Assembly (NCBI RefSeq): GCF_964019385.1
Contig: NC_088654.1
Span: 4,757,097 to 4,821,096 of the forward strand
DNA length: 64,000 bases
Reading direction: 5' to 3'
Source of the DNA: Sycon ciliatum
Taxonomy: Eukaryota > Porifera > Calcarea > Leucosolenida > Sycettidae
Under the pieces are notes generated by a model. It was not told the DNA's origin. It did no database searches and saw only the letters and a list, made by a program, of their open reading frames with translations. How positions within the stretch are numbered: the stretch's first letter is position 1; each line of letters begins with the position of its first letter. The position numbers were made by a program, and so were the translations under genes. This document shows positions 22,892-34,007 of the stretch, one piece after another.

Positions 22892-22905
22892 CCACACAAG
22901 CACAC

Positions 22906-22970
<65 letters not shown>
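22842..22970. repeat. Compound (CA)n/(CT)n microsatellite
   Basis: Runs of CA, then CT, then a long CA tract with a few interruptions. Long translated frames across it are artefacts of the repeat. Confidence 0.95.
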
Positions 22971-22974
<4 letters not shown>

Positions 22975-23017
22975 AATACTGCAAGAAAGAAAGAGAGCAT
23001 GAGTGTCAGATTCGCAG

Positions 23018-23451
23018 CCAACGAGGTGCTGGTGTTGCCCTCCGCCAATAGCTATCCAGGTAGCCTCCAGGTGGCTATTGTGCAGATCAGAACGATAGGT
23101 AACTGGGAGTGATGTCTTGTAATAGAGGCATGTGCCCCCACCCTGGCGATCGGGCCGGTCACGGCGAACAACACTGTAGCCGGGAATACAAATTTCGCCA
23201 TCCGAGATTGTACTATCCAGCCAGGTCTCAGCAACGCCAACGACGTCCCATTTGTGCTGGTGGGCAAGGCTGTCCAGTGCATGCAGCTTGTAGCGCAGGC
23301 TGCAGATATTGAAAAACCCGATGTTGAGGCTTGTGACGAACAGTTTGAGGTTGTTGCAGTTGGTTGTTCTTTGGGAGCCCCGGGACCTTCGAGGCTGGAA
23401 GGGGGTAGCATTGGGGTTTAGCAGGGGTATATGGCTGGCAGCAGACATCAC
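23018..23451 (-). pseudogene. ORF2 start (endonuclease N-terminus), truncated
   Basis: The frame starts at 23451 and gives LNIGFFNICSLRYKLHALD and GVAETWLDS, the first two endonuclease blocks. It matches the intact ORF2 that starts at 61904 almost codon for codon, up to the junction at about 23018, where (TG)n and zinc-finger RTE sequence take over in the same frame. Confidence 0.85.
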
Positions 23452-24240
23452 TGTTTGCTGACTGGAGCCACGCGCTTTGCAGCTTGGTCTTCAGCGGGAG
23501 AACCACACTGGTGGGGTCGTGACTTCTGCCCAGGGGTCCGAGTTAACTCGGCGCCGGGTTTGGGAGAACTGTCGCTGCTGCTATTGCGGCGGCTGCTGCT
23601 GCTGCTCCTGCCACAGTCGTTTCCGCTGCTGTCGTCGCCACTGCCATCGTCCCTGCTGCTGTGGGCATTGTCGTTGCCGTCGCCACTGCCACGGTCGCTG
23701 CTGCTGCTGGTGCCGCCACTGCCACAGTCGTTTCCGCTGATGTCGTCGCCACTGCCATCGTTCCTGCTGCTGTGGGCATTGTCGTTGCCGTCGCCACTGC
23801 CACCGTCACTGCTGCTGCTGCCGCCACTGTCACAGTCGTTTCAGCTGCTGTCGTCGCCACTGCCACCGTCTGCTGCTGTGGGCATTGTCGTTGGCGTCGC
23901 CACTGCCACCATCACTGCTGCTGTGGGCCTTGTCGTTGCCGCTGCTCTTCTTGGGTGGATTGAATTTCCATGTCCTGCAGTAGAGAGGCCGAGGCCAGAA
24001 GTTGGCAGAGATCACAGTGGCCAGGCAAGCTGCATCGATGGTGACCCTGGCGGATACTTTGCCGCTAGCTGCCGTGTGCACATTGCGTGAGTGGACATCT
24101 ATGATGTTCCCTAAGGCTGCTACAGACCGGCGGTGCACAAACTCCGTGAGACCCTCCATTGTGCAGGTGCTACTAAGGTTGCCAACAAACACTACTGCTC
24201 TCCGGCGTCTTGGTGGGGCTGCAGCGACCAGCTGCCAGCT

Positions 24241-24595
24241 GTCGTTGTTGTTGTTGTTGTTTATTTATTTTACATCGCATGGCAAACGGGCAGTTCTGCC
24301 CAATATTATGAAAGGGATGACAACCAGTAAGAAGAGTCAGAAATGAAGAGAAAATAAATGAAAATAAAAATACGAAAACGGAAGTAGCAATGAGGGGAGG
24401 CAGGGTCAAGACGAGCAGAAAAAATGGATCTCAAATTTACAAGTCGGGTCATCGTAGCATGATTCTATCGAGTCTCATCAGCAGGTTACGAAAGCCATTA
24501 CATTTAACCGAAGTAGAATACGCGTAGCATGCGTTTGAATTCACGGACAGATACTATGGACTTCATGCAGTCGGGCAGGCCATGCGCCAGAAGCA
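24241..24595 (-). mobile_element. 5'-truncated non-LTR insertion (3' end only)
   Basis: The copy at 62690-62710 reads straight through where this piece begins after CTGTCGT and ends before TCGTCATTTATGG, so it is an insertion with a short TCGT-type duplication. It starts with a TGTTGTTG tail on the left, contains the conserved 3' UTR block AAACGGGCAGTTCTGCCCAA near 24283, and on the minus strand ends an RT reading (LPDCMKSIVSVREFKRML). It belongs to a CR1-like family. Confidence 0.75.
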
Positions 24596-24708
24596 CTCGT
24601 CATTTATGGCATCCACTTCCTCTCGCTCTGTGTTGCCAGTTTCAGGTTCAACACTGCCTGCAGCGGCCGGTAGGGTGTCCGGGTTAGGCCCAGCGTTGGC
24701 AGCAGTAG

Positions 24709-24887
24709 TATATAATAACACATGGTACGGAGGGCATTATGGCTGATTTATGCCCTGGTGCGTAGCCCGAGGTCGTGCACCGTAGCCCAAGGGCCGCAGG
24801 CCCGCGGGCTATGGTGCACGACCGAGGGCTACGCACTAGGGCATACCATCAGCCATAATGCACGACGTACCATGTGTTTATTATAGT
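24709..24887. repeat. Palindromic element
   Basis: TATAATAACACATGGTACG at the left is mirrored by CGTACCATGTG plus TTTATTATA at the right, with further inverted blocks (GGGCATTATGGCTGAT, GCACGACC, GGGCTACG) to the centre near 24795. It is almost a complete hairpin of about 175 nt. It was either inserted separately or is the left end of the larger insertion next to it. Confidence 0.6.
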
Positions 24888-26583
24888 TCATACATGCCAC
24901 GTGCCTAGTTGTAGACACATAAGGTAAACATGGTCAAGGGAGGAGGAAGGTTCCAATCAGCTGTCATATGAATGAAGGGTCGAACAAGATCAGAAGGAGC
25001 TTTCTCCGTGGAATGATAGAACGTTTTGTGTCAGATTTACTTGCAGTTCCAGGAATATGCCTTTGCATTTTGGTGTTAGTGTTGCCTATTGCCTAGTATT
25101 GGGCGGTACGGAAGTTAGCTGACATTGGACGCAAACATCCTTGACCAAGTGGCACTAGTACTAGTAATTAGACTACTAGTAGTTTTGAGAGTACATTGTA
25201 AGTGTTCTTATTCGGAACAATGCTACTTTTTCACATACATCTGAGATTTTGTTCGCATTGCTTTCAGTTTACTTGAGGTTCATGTACACTGGACATGTAC
25301 CTAGATACATTTGAAGTACATATAGATGTAACTGTATATTTTGTAGGAATTCGAGGTACAATCTGATCTATTCCAGATAGGTTTGTGATGCATGTTCACC
25401 TGTCGACTTGTTCGCCTCAATTGACTTGAATCTAGTAATGCATGGTAATGACATGCTGTGTCCTATTGTCGCGTTGTTATAAATTACTTCTCCTCTGTCG
25501 ACATTGCTAGTAAAATATAATTGTTTTGGACGGTGCACGTAAGTAGTTTCGTTTTGTGTGATGTGTGCGAGTGCAGGTGGTGTCCTTAGGGATGGTCCCA
25601 TGTGTTCTACGTGCGCTGGAGTACTGCCAATTATGTACCAGATCATTGCGGTAAAAGGCATGGCTTGTTGCATATTTGGCAGTGCACCAGCGTACGTAGT
25701 ACGCCTGGGGTCATTCCTAATGGGTGACCTCACTGCCCATATGCTGAAGCGAGTGGCTCACAATGTCTCCGTGGAGCCCCACCTGCAGCCGGTCACTGGG
25801 GAGCAGTTCCGGTATCGCACCGCTATCCAGACTGAGCAGGCCCGTCTCGACGTTGCGGCAAGTGGCATCTGGGGTGGCCGGTTTGAGCGCACCTTCATCG
25901 ATGTGAGGGTTTTCAATCCTCATGCGACCTCAAACCTCCATTGCTTCCTGCTACACCAAGCACGAGAAGGGGAAGCGGCGCTGCTATGAGCAACGTGTCC
26001 GCGACATAGAGCATTCGTCGTTTGTTCCGGCCATATTCTCTACCACTGGTGGTTTGGGCAAACACGCGGAGTCGCTCTACAAGCGGATAGCTTCTCTTCA
26101 AGCCGCGAAGACTGGAGAAGCATACAGCTGTGTTATGTCTTGGGTTCGATGCAAATTGAGTTTTGCCCTACTCCGGTCCAGCGTGATGTGTTTGCGCGGA
26201 TCCCGGAATCGTCGGCCGGTGCAGTTGGACTCACCTCCCACCTTGGCGGTTGCTGAGGCGGGCATTCGCATTTGATACCATTTGCCTCTGGTTTTGTCTG
26301 TATTTGCTTCGTCTGTGCTCTTTTCATCCTACTGCTAGTAGTTTTCAGTCCGCTATCGGGCGGCTGCACTCCAGCTCTGCTTTGCACTTCTCTTAACTTC
26401 TTTTTCCTTTGACTTGATCATTGGTATTATAATCATTTTTTTTAAACGCCGTATACTCACCGGAAAAAAATGGGCATGGGTACGCCGTACCCGGGCATTA
26501 TCGTCTGATAATGCCCTGGTACGGTGCTGCTCTGATTGGCCAAATGCTAGCAACGACCTGACAACAGGCACGTGACATGTATG
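24888..26583. mobile_element. TIR-flanked insertion carrying a nuclease-like ORF
   Basis: The sequence TTCATACATGCCACGTGCCT near 24889 is matched in inverted form by AGGCACGTGACATGTATGAA ending at about 26582. The insertion splits ORF1 of the CR1-like copy (compare the uninterrupted sequence at 62795-62815). Its only coding content is the ORF at 25558-26275. A hairpin GGGCATTAT..ATAATGCCC lies near 26493-26515. The region 24910-25557 has no recognisable gene. Confidence 0.55.
25558..26275 (+). pseudogene. Nuclease-like C-terminal module of a mobile-element protein, one frameshift
   Basis: The first frame gives HNVSVEPHLQPVTGEQ, then ARLDVAASGIWGGRFERTF and DVRVFNPHA. After one frameshift at about 25925 the second frame gives CYTKHEKGKRRCYEQR, IEHSSFVPAIFSTTGG and VRCKLSFALLRSSVMCLRGS, ending at 26273. 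I recognise this block from many invertebrate and fish element ORFs; the D..D-V-R arrangement suggests a PD-(D/E)XK-like nuclease related to the restriction-like endonucleases of non-LTR elements, but the family name is uncertain. The usual upstream Cys/His-rich and RT regions are absent here. Confidence 0.5.
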
Positions 26584-27134
26584 AAGCACCGATAACGGGC
26601 TTGACACTGACAGGCAGGAGTCCAGTATCCCCTGCATCAGACTCAGAATACTCCATTTCTGTGTCCCCAGAGGGCACTGTCTTGGTTGCGTGCCAGGGTG
26701 TGGCGGCGCTACGGGTACGGGGTTCAGTGTGGGTTCCCACGTGTTTTACCTGCTGGTTTGGCAGTTTTGCACTGTCACTTGCGCGTGGCTTTGACGGTCC
26801 AGGACTACTGGTACGGGTACTCTTACTCGTGGTACTACTACTACCTGCACTCTTGATCTCCTTGCCCAGCTCGCTTTTTGAAAATGGTTGCTTGACTGCC
26901 ATAATGGACTCCTTCAACGATTTTATTTCTTGCCTTAAATCCAAAGACCAGGCCGGCGAGCTCGTCTACTCTCCGCTGGAGGCGTACTTCGTTGTTTCTG
27001 GCCTCACTGACGAAAGCATTCAAAGTATCTACAAGGCTGACCACGTTGTGATGTATTCCGGGAATGCTACAAAGTAGCTTCACCTGCTCCGCGCTTGAGA
27101 GCTCACCCATGGCGCGAAGATTCTCGTTGTGCAC
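26584..27134 (-). pseudogene. ORF1 N-terminal part of the broken CR1-like copy
   Basis: From the Met at 27134 the frame reads as in the intact ORF1 at 63352 (LSSAEQVKLLCSIPGIHHN), with a frame break near 26945. It continues into a Ser/Thr-rich region and stops at the foreign insertion. The remaining ORF1 pieces lie at 24596-24708 and 23448-24240. Confidence 0.8.
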
Positions 27135-27276
27135 AACCTAGCTACCTAACTACACTACTGCAACTGCTGCAACGACTACTACTACTGCTACAACCTACCT
27201 ACTTACCTCCAGTCCGGCCTAATGCCGGCTGGGCTGTCCAAAAGGTTTCAAGAACTGGAGCTCAAAAACGCGTACC

Positions 27277-28195
27277 CACCACACAGGTGACACCCCACTC
27301 TCTCGTACATAACCCCCCAGAGTGGGGGTCTCGAGGCAGGGCACCATTGTTTTAGATCCAAGAGTACCCGCGACTCCCCGGGTTCCCCTCAGATGTGTAC
27401 GGTATTATGACGCAAATGTCGTCTCGGAAGGTTGAGAACGAACTGCCTCTTCTATCCTCGCCACGCCACACCTCAAAACGAACTAGTCAGTGGTTTTTCT
27501 CTAGAGCTAGAGAGAGAGCTTTTCATAGTTTACTTCAAGCGGCGACGGAAGAACTCATAATGGAGAACTAACACTGACAACGAATGACTGACGACTGTCA
27601 ACAAACGTCTGACTCTGACAACGAACGTCGGACAACTGACGACGACCGTCGGACAACTGACGACGACATGGCAAAAGGAAAACATGATATCAGAAATTGG
27701 TGCCCTCGTCAGCACAAAAGGTGGTGTACTCAGCACAAAAAGGTGCACGTGTCAACAACAAAGCAGCGCAGCAGCATGTACGGGTCAGCAACAAAGCAGC
27801 GCAGCAGCATGTACGGGTCAGCAACAAAGCAGCGCAGCAGCATGTACGGGTCAGCAGCACAGAGACACAAATACAGCAGCAGCTACGACGAAGAGACAAC
27901 ACGTGCAACCACATGTACACACAGAGACACAAATACAGCAGCAGCTACGACGAAGAGATAACACGTGCAGGCGCAGGTACAACACAAAGATACGATTCCG
28001 CTCGACCAAGACCCTATGCAGAGCTGGATCAGGCGTTGCACACTCTGGGGGGTTATGTCCTCTTGGTATAATACGGTATGGAATTTGATATGATGCACAT
28101 GTAGAGGCGCTACATGTAGGCCATCATTTAGGGCATTCCATTGGTGACACAATTATTATAATAAAATCCTTAGCTAAAAAAACAAAGGAAATTAT
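27277..28195. repeat. Non-coding, with short tandem repeats
   Basis: Three copies of a 33-bp unit (GTCAGCAACAAAGCAGCGCA plus 13 bases) lie at about 27748-27852. A unit of about 63 bp (from CAGAGACACAAATACAGC) is present twice at about 27856-27980. Motifs CATAACCCCCCAGAGTG (27310) and its inverted match near 28030-28055 resemble the ends of the MITE at 10494-10700, so this may be a relative. No gene is seen. Confidence 0.5.
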
Positions 28196-28418
28196 AGCAA
28201 TAAAAACTGCTTTATGGCAGTTTTCTAAAAAACGTTATTGTGTTCTAGTCCATGGACCCCGTCTAAAAAGTAAGAAATTAACGAAATGTGATAGCCGAAA
28301 ATTAAAATTTCACACAAAACCTCACAATAATCACAACACTTGAGGATCTTAGTTAAAAGAAATACTGCTTTCAGCACTTCTTTAGTCTGACCAAGAAGCC
28401 ATCTGGTAGGTAGGTACA

Positions 28419-29860
28419 TTTTTATTTGAATTCGCAGAACCAAACGGGCGGTTCGCCCAATTACATGGAAGCGAATGGAAACAGTAAAATATTGTAGTTA
28501 GCCTAAAATGATAGCAGGGTGTAGTACAAAGCAAAGAACGCTCTGTCAATGAATAACGTTAACGTTAGAATACAACAACGGGGAGGCGGTAAACAGCACA
28601 TGACTGGTACTGTGGAGTACCGCAAACGTTCAAAGATTCCTGTTGTGTTCAGCAGTGGGTGCTACTGCTAGCAAGACAGAAAGGGAGGCAGGCTTGTTTG
28701 AACTGGTGGTACTGGGTAATACCACGCACGTCGGATGGCAGGGTGTTCCATAAAATGGACCCGCGAGCGGTTGGACGGTCGTGGCCGGCTTTGGAGGCAG
28801 ATTTGGGCACTCGAAGGCCGAAGCTGCGTTGCGGGCGCGTTGTTGGAGTACTGGGATGCTCCAGAAGTAAAGGGCTTGCAGTGCATTGCTTGCCCGACCA
28901 TTCGAGCAACGCCAGATCATAATAAGGGTCTTTTGCTTGTGGAGCTCTTCGATGCTATACAGCTGCAGGCGAGCAAGCAGAGGTTGGGCGCTTGTGCGAG
29001 GTGGCAGGCCGAATATGGCGCGGGCCGCACGGTTTTGCTGGACCTGAAGGCGGGACCCCTGGTCTTGTCGAAGGCACCCAGAGAACGCCACGGACCTGTA
29101 GAGCAAATCTGGCATCACAATGGATTTCACGTACTGCTCTCTGGACTTTCTTGTAAGGCAACGGCGGGCTCTCCATATTGCTCCCACCTTCTGCGAGGCC
29201 TTCTTCACAGCATTGTTAACGTGTTCGTCAAATCGAACGTGCTCGTCTATCGTGATGCCCAGGTACTTCGCATGGGGAACTGCTGGTAGCGGGTTTCCAC
29301 GGCATTTGACAGTATTAGGGAGGTTCCGTAGTACGATTTTTCGTGCCAAAATCCGTAGAGGCGCTACGGATTTTGTATACGTCGTTTTCGAGCAGTGAAA
29401 TGCTCCGGAGTACGGAACTTATGTGTTTGCCGTCATTGCCTAGGTTACGATCGCAAACACGTCACATTCCCGCGCTATGCCTTTGTATTTTTAAAATTTG
29501 TACCGAAATCAAAACTTCCCGCGGAAAATCCATGTTTCTCGTACCAAATTTGTACGCGAAAAATCTTTCTGCACCCGATGACGCAAAATCTCCATACGAA
29601 ACATGGTTCGTGTGAAAGCCGGTCCACACGGATTCTCCGTGCCGAAAAATCGTATGGAGCACGCCCGGAAAAAATCCGTAGCGCCCACACGGATTTTGGC
29701 ACGGAAAATCGTACCCCGGAACCTCTCTATCTAATGTCCTGGCCGGAAATTCGCAGGATATGGCTTTTGCTAGTGTTCAGGATTAGATTCCGTTCCTGGA
29801 GGTGGTTATCGGTTGTAGACGTTGTTAAAACTCGCTTCTTGGTCTGACACTTCACGGGTG
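28419..29860 (-). pseudogene. CR1-like RT C-terminal fragment, split by a MITE
   Basis: The minus-strand reading gives AKYLGITIDEHVRFDEHV, GAIWRARRCLTRKSREQYV and RAARAIFGLPPRTSAQPLLA, closely similar to the end of the intact ORF2 at 59004-61904. Upstream codons (DNHLQERNLILNTSKSHI) lie at about 29740-29820, beyond the MITE at 29317-29733. The 3' UTR has CAAACGGGCGGTTCGCCCAA at about 28441 and a TTTTTATTTG tail at 28419. The copy is 5' truncated. Confidence 0.8.
29315..29735. mobile_element. MITE with GGGAGGTTCCG ends, TA duplication
   Basis: The left end GGGAGGTTCCGTAGTACGAT (29317) faces the inverted match ending CGGAACCTCTC near 29733, with TA on both sides. The interior has stacked short palindromes built from CGGATTTTGG-like and CGTACGAAA-like motifs. 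It interrupts the RT fragment at 28419-29860. The start GGGAGGTT is shared with the MITE at 324-706. Confidence 0.7.
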
Positions 29861-30344
29861 ACTTGTACGAGTACTGCGCCAACATGCATGAAATGAATAG
29901 GAAAGAGGACCACGAGGGGAAAACGTCTTCTCGCTTTTCATCCTGTGTGTGATTATTATGAGGTTTTGTGTGAAATTTTAATTTTCGGCTATCACCTTTC
30001 GTTAATTTCTTACTTTTTAGACGGGGTCCATGGACTAGAACACAATAACTTTTTTTAGAAAACTGCCAGAAAGCAGTTTTTATTGCTATAATGACGCATT
30101 GCGCTTGACCCGGGTTGAAATTTCGCCCCTAGGATTGAAATCAACCATGTACCAGGGTCAACAAAATCGTACAAACGTACGTCTGTGCGTATCTCGCGCC
30201 AGGTCTGAACGGCACTGCAGATGCAAATTTCGCGCGAACGGATTCACGTGACCATACAGGACTGTAGAAGTTTGGGTTTTTTTGGACAAGCCTTGAGCCT
30301 CTTGTACGGGCAAAATAACACATTTTGTGAAGAATCAACACAAT

Positions 30345-30824
30345 TACATTATCCATATAAAAATCGCTCTGTGAGCGGTTCTGAAACACCTTTACTGGTA
30401 CTGCCCCGTCGTAAAAGTAAGAAATTAGAACTGGCCCATTGTCCCCCCAAATGCGAACTGATCCACCTAAATCGCGAATGACGGGACCCGAACGCACCAG
30501 TAGCACGAGGTCGGGAGGGCGCAGGATCACGGCAATTATCATAGGGTAACACCAGTAGTAGCAGTAGAATTTATTATTATGATAGGGAAGCCTACCGCTA
30601 GTACAGTACATGGCCTATGGTCCGGACCAACGTCCCCATCTGCATCCACAGGTAGGAACCTCGTGCTACTGGTGCGTTCGGGTCCCGTCATTCGCGATTT
30701 AGGTGGATCAGTTCGCATTTGGGGGGACAATGGGCCAGTTCTAATTTCTTACTTTTACGACGGGGCAGTACCAGTAAAGGTTTTTCAGAACCGCTCACAG
30801 AGCGATTTTTATATGGATAATTTC
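30345..30824. repeat. Large near-perfect palindrome (MITE)
   Basis: Arms of about 165 bp (30345-30513 and 30655-30824) are almost exact inverted copies, from ATTATCCATATAAAAATCGC inward through GCGAATGACGGGACCCGAA to CTCGTGC. The centre (30514-30654) is unique. There is no ORF. The CCCCGTC..AAAAGTAAGAAATTA block is shared with the TIRs of the element at 28196-30088, so the two belong to one family. Confidence 0.8.
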
Positions 30825-32144
30825 AGCTCTTTTTCCGTTCCGCCTCCCCACCCCAACTACACAAACATGTGTATGCACACGGCACACACACGTGGCCACG
30901 CACACATACGCACATGCACACGACACAAACAGGAAATTCTTCATGTATAATGCCATGCAAAGCAGTGGCCACCGTACTTGAGGAAGTCAGTTGTGAAACA
31001 AAAATAATTCAACTACAGCGTGTATACAAGCTGACGGCCAAAGCACAACATAGCAAACATGACATTTGCCCAAGGATTGTAGTTTGCAGACCATGCCATG
31101 GAAGCAGCGAATACAGAATGTAATATCATACAAAGTGACAAGCAAGGACGTGGCCATCATACACCAGAAACTTGCAGAAAGTCACATATCCAACAGATAG
31201 AGAAGTGAACAGCAATCTGATACAGCCCACACAGGACAAAGCGGACCTGATACTCGTCCCAGGATTGCAAGTGGCAAACCCTTTTCAATGCATAACATGC
31301 AGGTGTACGTTAGACGCATGGACATCTGACCGTGTCGCCAGCATACAATGTCATCACATGTTTACCCCACAAGTTACACACATGCACAGTAGAAGCACAA
31401 TGAAAGCAATGGAAAAGTACGATGTGGTTGCTGAAGCATCTTCACACTTCAAATTCAGACTTCAATGTGGTCGTCACGGGATGATATACCTGCAAGATAC
31501 AAGTGATGAAGAAAGAAAGCAGAAGGTCGTGAGGTAGGCTATGAGACACCACAAACGGTTCACCTACATGTCTGTTCAGGGCTAGTGCACTCACACGCAG
31601 AATTGTCATAATCGAGCATTTCCCAAACTGAGAAGTGCAATGAAATCCACTTGCATGCACAGGAGCAATTTTGCAATATTATGATGCGCAATTCGACACG
31701 ATCTGCGATGCTGTGTGCGATGTGCCCTGCTGTCTTGATAGTGACAGTCACCGCCGTATGTTTTGTCAGCGTCGCCCGTGCACTCTACTGTCAAGTCCAA
31801 AGTGCTCACATACTTGGCAATGTTTTTGCAGTGATTAACTTTTATCCTAGTTATGTCACGGGTAACTTTAATGAAGTACCCGCAGGCCGTGTCGATCTGC
31901 ACATCGTCCACTCTCTCATGTACTTGGCCTGCTTTGTCTGTGTATCCATTTCATGTGCGATCCACAAAATCGACTAGACAGTGGGTGCAATACGCTCTCT
32001 ACCTGAAGACGTTCTTCTGGCGACATCTCGCCATGTACTTGGCCTGGCTTTGTCTGTGTATCCATTTCATGTTCGATCAACAAAATCTCAATGCACTACA
32101 GAGACTAGACAGTGGGTGCAATACGCTCTCTATCTGAAGACGTG
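30825..32144. other. No gene recognised
   Basis: A (CA)-rich stretch lies at 30865-30930. A 121-codon frame at 31172-31537 has two Cys pairs (CITCRC) but no motif I recognise. A block CGCTCTCTACCTGAAGACG occurs near 31992 and again, slightly altered, near 32122. Confidence 0.45.
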
Positions 32145-32512
32145 AACCATTAAATTTTTTGGAAAAGTTATACGTACACCTGAAACGTAATGAACTACAG
32201 GAATAGAGAGAGTGACTACAATACGCTCTCGACCTGATATAGTGATAACGTGAGTACAAGACACTCTCCACCTGATAACGTGTTAGAAGGTAACATGTCT
32301 ACAGTCCCACCGTACCCTTCCGACACGACTGTAGACCATTAAATTTTTTTGAGAAGTTATACGTACACCTTAAACGTAATGAAGTACAGGAATGGAGAGA
32401 GTGACTACAATACGCTCTCGACCTGATAACGTGAGTACAAGACACTCTCCACCTGATAACGTGTTAGTAGAAGGTAACAGGTCTACAGTCCCACCGTACC
32501 CTTCATCATTCC
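32145..32512 (+). repeat. Two tandem copies of a unit of about 190 bp
   Basis: The unit starts at ACCATTAAATTTTTTTG (32146 and about 32335) and runs through GAGAGAGTGACTACAATACG and AGGTAACAGGTCTACAGTCC to CCCACCGTACCCTTC. The copies differ by small indels. They are non-coding. Confidence 0.75.
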
Positions 32513-33792
32513 TCATTCACCATCGCGCGATACCCTGGCACACACTGGCAACATATCAATGGGGTGCCTTACCGTCGTCTAGAGGAGACGTCTTCGCAGC
32601 AATATTTTCCCTCCTGCGCATTCAGTCGCCGACGCGACAGCGTTCACGGGGCCGTTCCAGCTGCGGAAGACATTCGATTCATCGGGCCAATTCAGCAACA
32701 GGGCCGTGGACACACAGGGGGCAGAAGAGAGACATTGTTAGTGGAAAAGAAATATGCAGTGGCAAGTGGCGAGTGCCGCATGGATGTCAAGTTGTCATGC
32801 ACAATTCAGCTATTACTTACGGTCCAGCTAGTCCTGCCATTGCTCGCTCGTCCTAGTTCCTCCTCGTTCGTCTTCCTGCACGTCTGCACTTCTCCTTCCC
32901 CACCGTTGGCTTTGCGGTACGGGGGTGCCGGAAGGAATTCCCACCATGTATCCATGTACATGAAGTCCCACCATGACTCTCCATGTACATGTCCACGGCC
33001 ACGTCAGCAGTTTGTATAGTACCGGAAGGAGTTCCCACGATGTCTCCAAAGGCCTAGAGCGGACGTCTTTGCAGCAATTCTTTTCGCCCTGCGCATTCGG
33101 TTCGCCGACGATGTCTCCAAAGGCAAAGGCCTAGAGCCTAGTAGAGGGGACGTCTTTGCAGCAATTCTTTTCACCCTAGTACCCTGCACATTCACTCCGC
33201 CGACACGACAGCGTTTACGGGGCCGTTCCAGGTGCAAAAGGTCCACGTCAGCAGTTCTCAACTATTTCGCGTACGGGATAGTCGCCGCGACAGCGTTTAA
33301 GGGGTCGTTCCAGGTGCACAAGGTATCCACCAATGGCACTTTGCAGTATGGGGTACGGAAAAGGGACCTCCTCGTTCGACTTCGTCGACTTCTGCAGTTC
33401 TCCTTCCCGTCAGGGGTACCGAAAGGGGCCTCCTCGCAGTTGTCCTTGCCGTCAGGTCCACGTCATGCAATTCTCAACTATTTCGCGTACGGGATAGTCG
33501 TCTTTGTCGTACGCGACATCGGCGTTTACCGAGTGGCATTGGCACAAAGCAGACCGTTGACGGGGTCACGTGTCAAAAAAGTATCAACAACGTGTCGACT
33601 ACGTGTCGACCACGTGTATAGCGGTACACTCAGCGGTACACTAATTCTCGTGCCATTCTCGTGTCACAAAACTGGAACATCGAGTACCAGTATGGAAAGG
33701 CTTCAGACAGGAAGCCTTTCCAATAAAACGAGTCATCAGATACAGAGTCTGTCACTCAGTAAGATCACTGCTGAGATGTACAGGGACAATGT
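32513..33792. repeat. Imperfect tandem repeats, no gene
   Basis: Blocks GACGTCTTTGCAGCAATTCT, CGATGTCTCCAAAGGC and GACAGCGTTTACGGGGCCGT recur several times between 32580 and 33330 in a higher-order pattern. TTCTCAACTATTTCGCGTAC occurs at about 33256 and 33472. A small hairpin (GGAAAGGCTTC..GAAGCCTTTCC) lies at 33695-33723. No coding region is supported. Confidence 0.5.
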
Positions 33793-34007
33793 TCAGTTTA
33801 ATACGATGGACCAGAACGCATGACTGTCTCTGCGACATGATAGAGATGGGGCTCGTGGAGGCCAAACTATAGAGATCAGTAGAGGAGAATAGAGAGGGGT
33901 TACGAAAATAATTTTCAACATACGTATATGATGTATTTCTAGTGCCTGTCCAGCAGATTTACTAAGCAGGGAATGCCAAGCAGTGGCGCCGTACAGAAGG
34001 ATAGGAA
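33793..34007 (-). pseudogene. Short CR1-like RT fragment
   Basis: The minus strand encodes LPILLYGATAWHSLLSKSA and a following GQALEIHHIRMLKIIF, the thumb region of a non-LTR RT. Both ends are cut, one by the dispersed repeat at 34008. Confidence 0.65.

Larger units (their letters stand above)
23018..27276 (-). mobile_element. Broken copy of the CR1-like element, with insertions
   Basis: This minus-strand copy is nearly identical to 61470-63453 (5' UTR, ORF1, start of ORF2), and both lose similarity just past CGCGTACC at the 5' end. It contains a short non-LTR tail insertion at 24241-24595 and foreign DNA at 24709-26583. ORF2 is cut at 23018. Pieces of ORF1 lie at 23448-24240, 24596-24708 and 26584-27134, and of ORF2 at 23018-23451. 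Confidence 0.85.
28196..30088. mobile_element. Element with about 140-bp terminal inverted repeats
   Basis: The left arm (about 28190-28345) and right arm (about 29948-30092) are inverted copies, starting ATTATAGCAATAAAAACTG and including CTAGTCCATGGACCCCGTC and GTGATAGCCGAAAATTAAAA. The interior is almost entirely a CR1-like RT fragment (28419-29860), itself split by a MITE. The AAAAGTAAGAAATTA block in the arms also occurs in the palindrome at 30345-30824. Confidence 0.7.

Noticed and set aside
22450..23112. Long frames rich in Cys-Val or Thr-His
   Set aside because: They are translations of the (CA)n and (CT)n microsatellite in all frames.
23431..24090. Plus-strand Leu/Pro/Ser frames opposite ORF1, also at 61884-62435
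   Set aside because: They are the antisense of the Ser/Gly/Asp repeat tail of ORF1.
32145..33330. Possible CRISPR-like regular repeats
   Set aside because: Units are long, adjacent or irregular, with no unique spacers of constant length, and the context is animal DNA.
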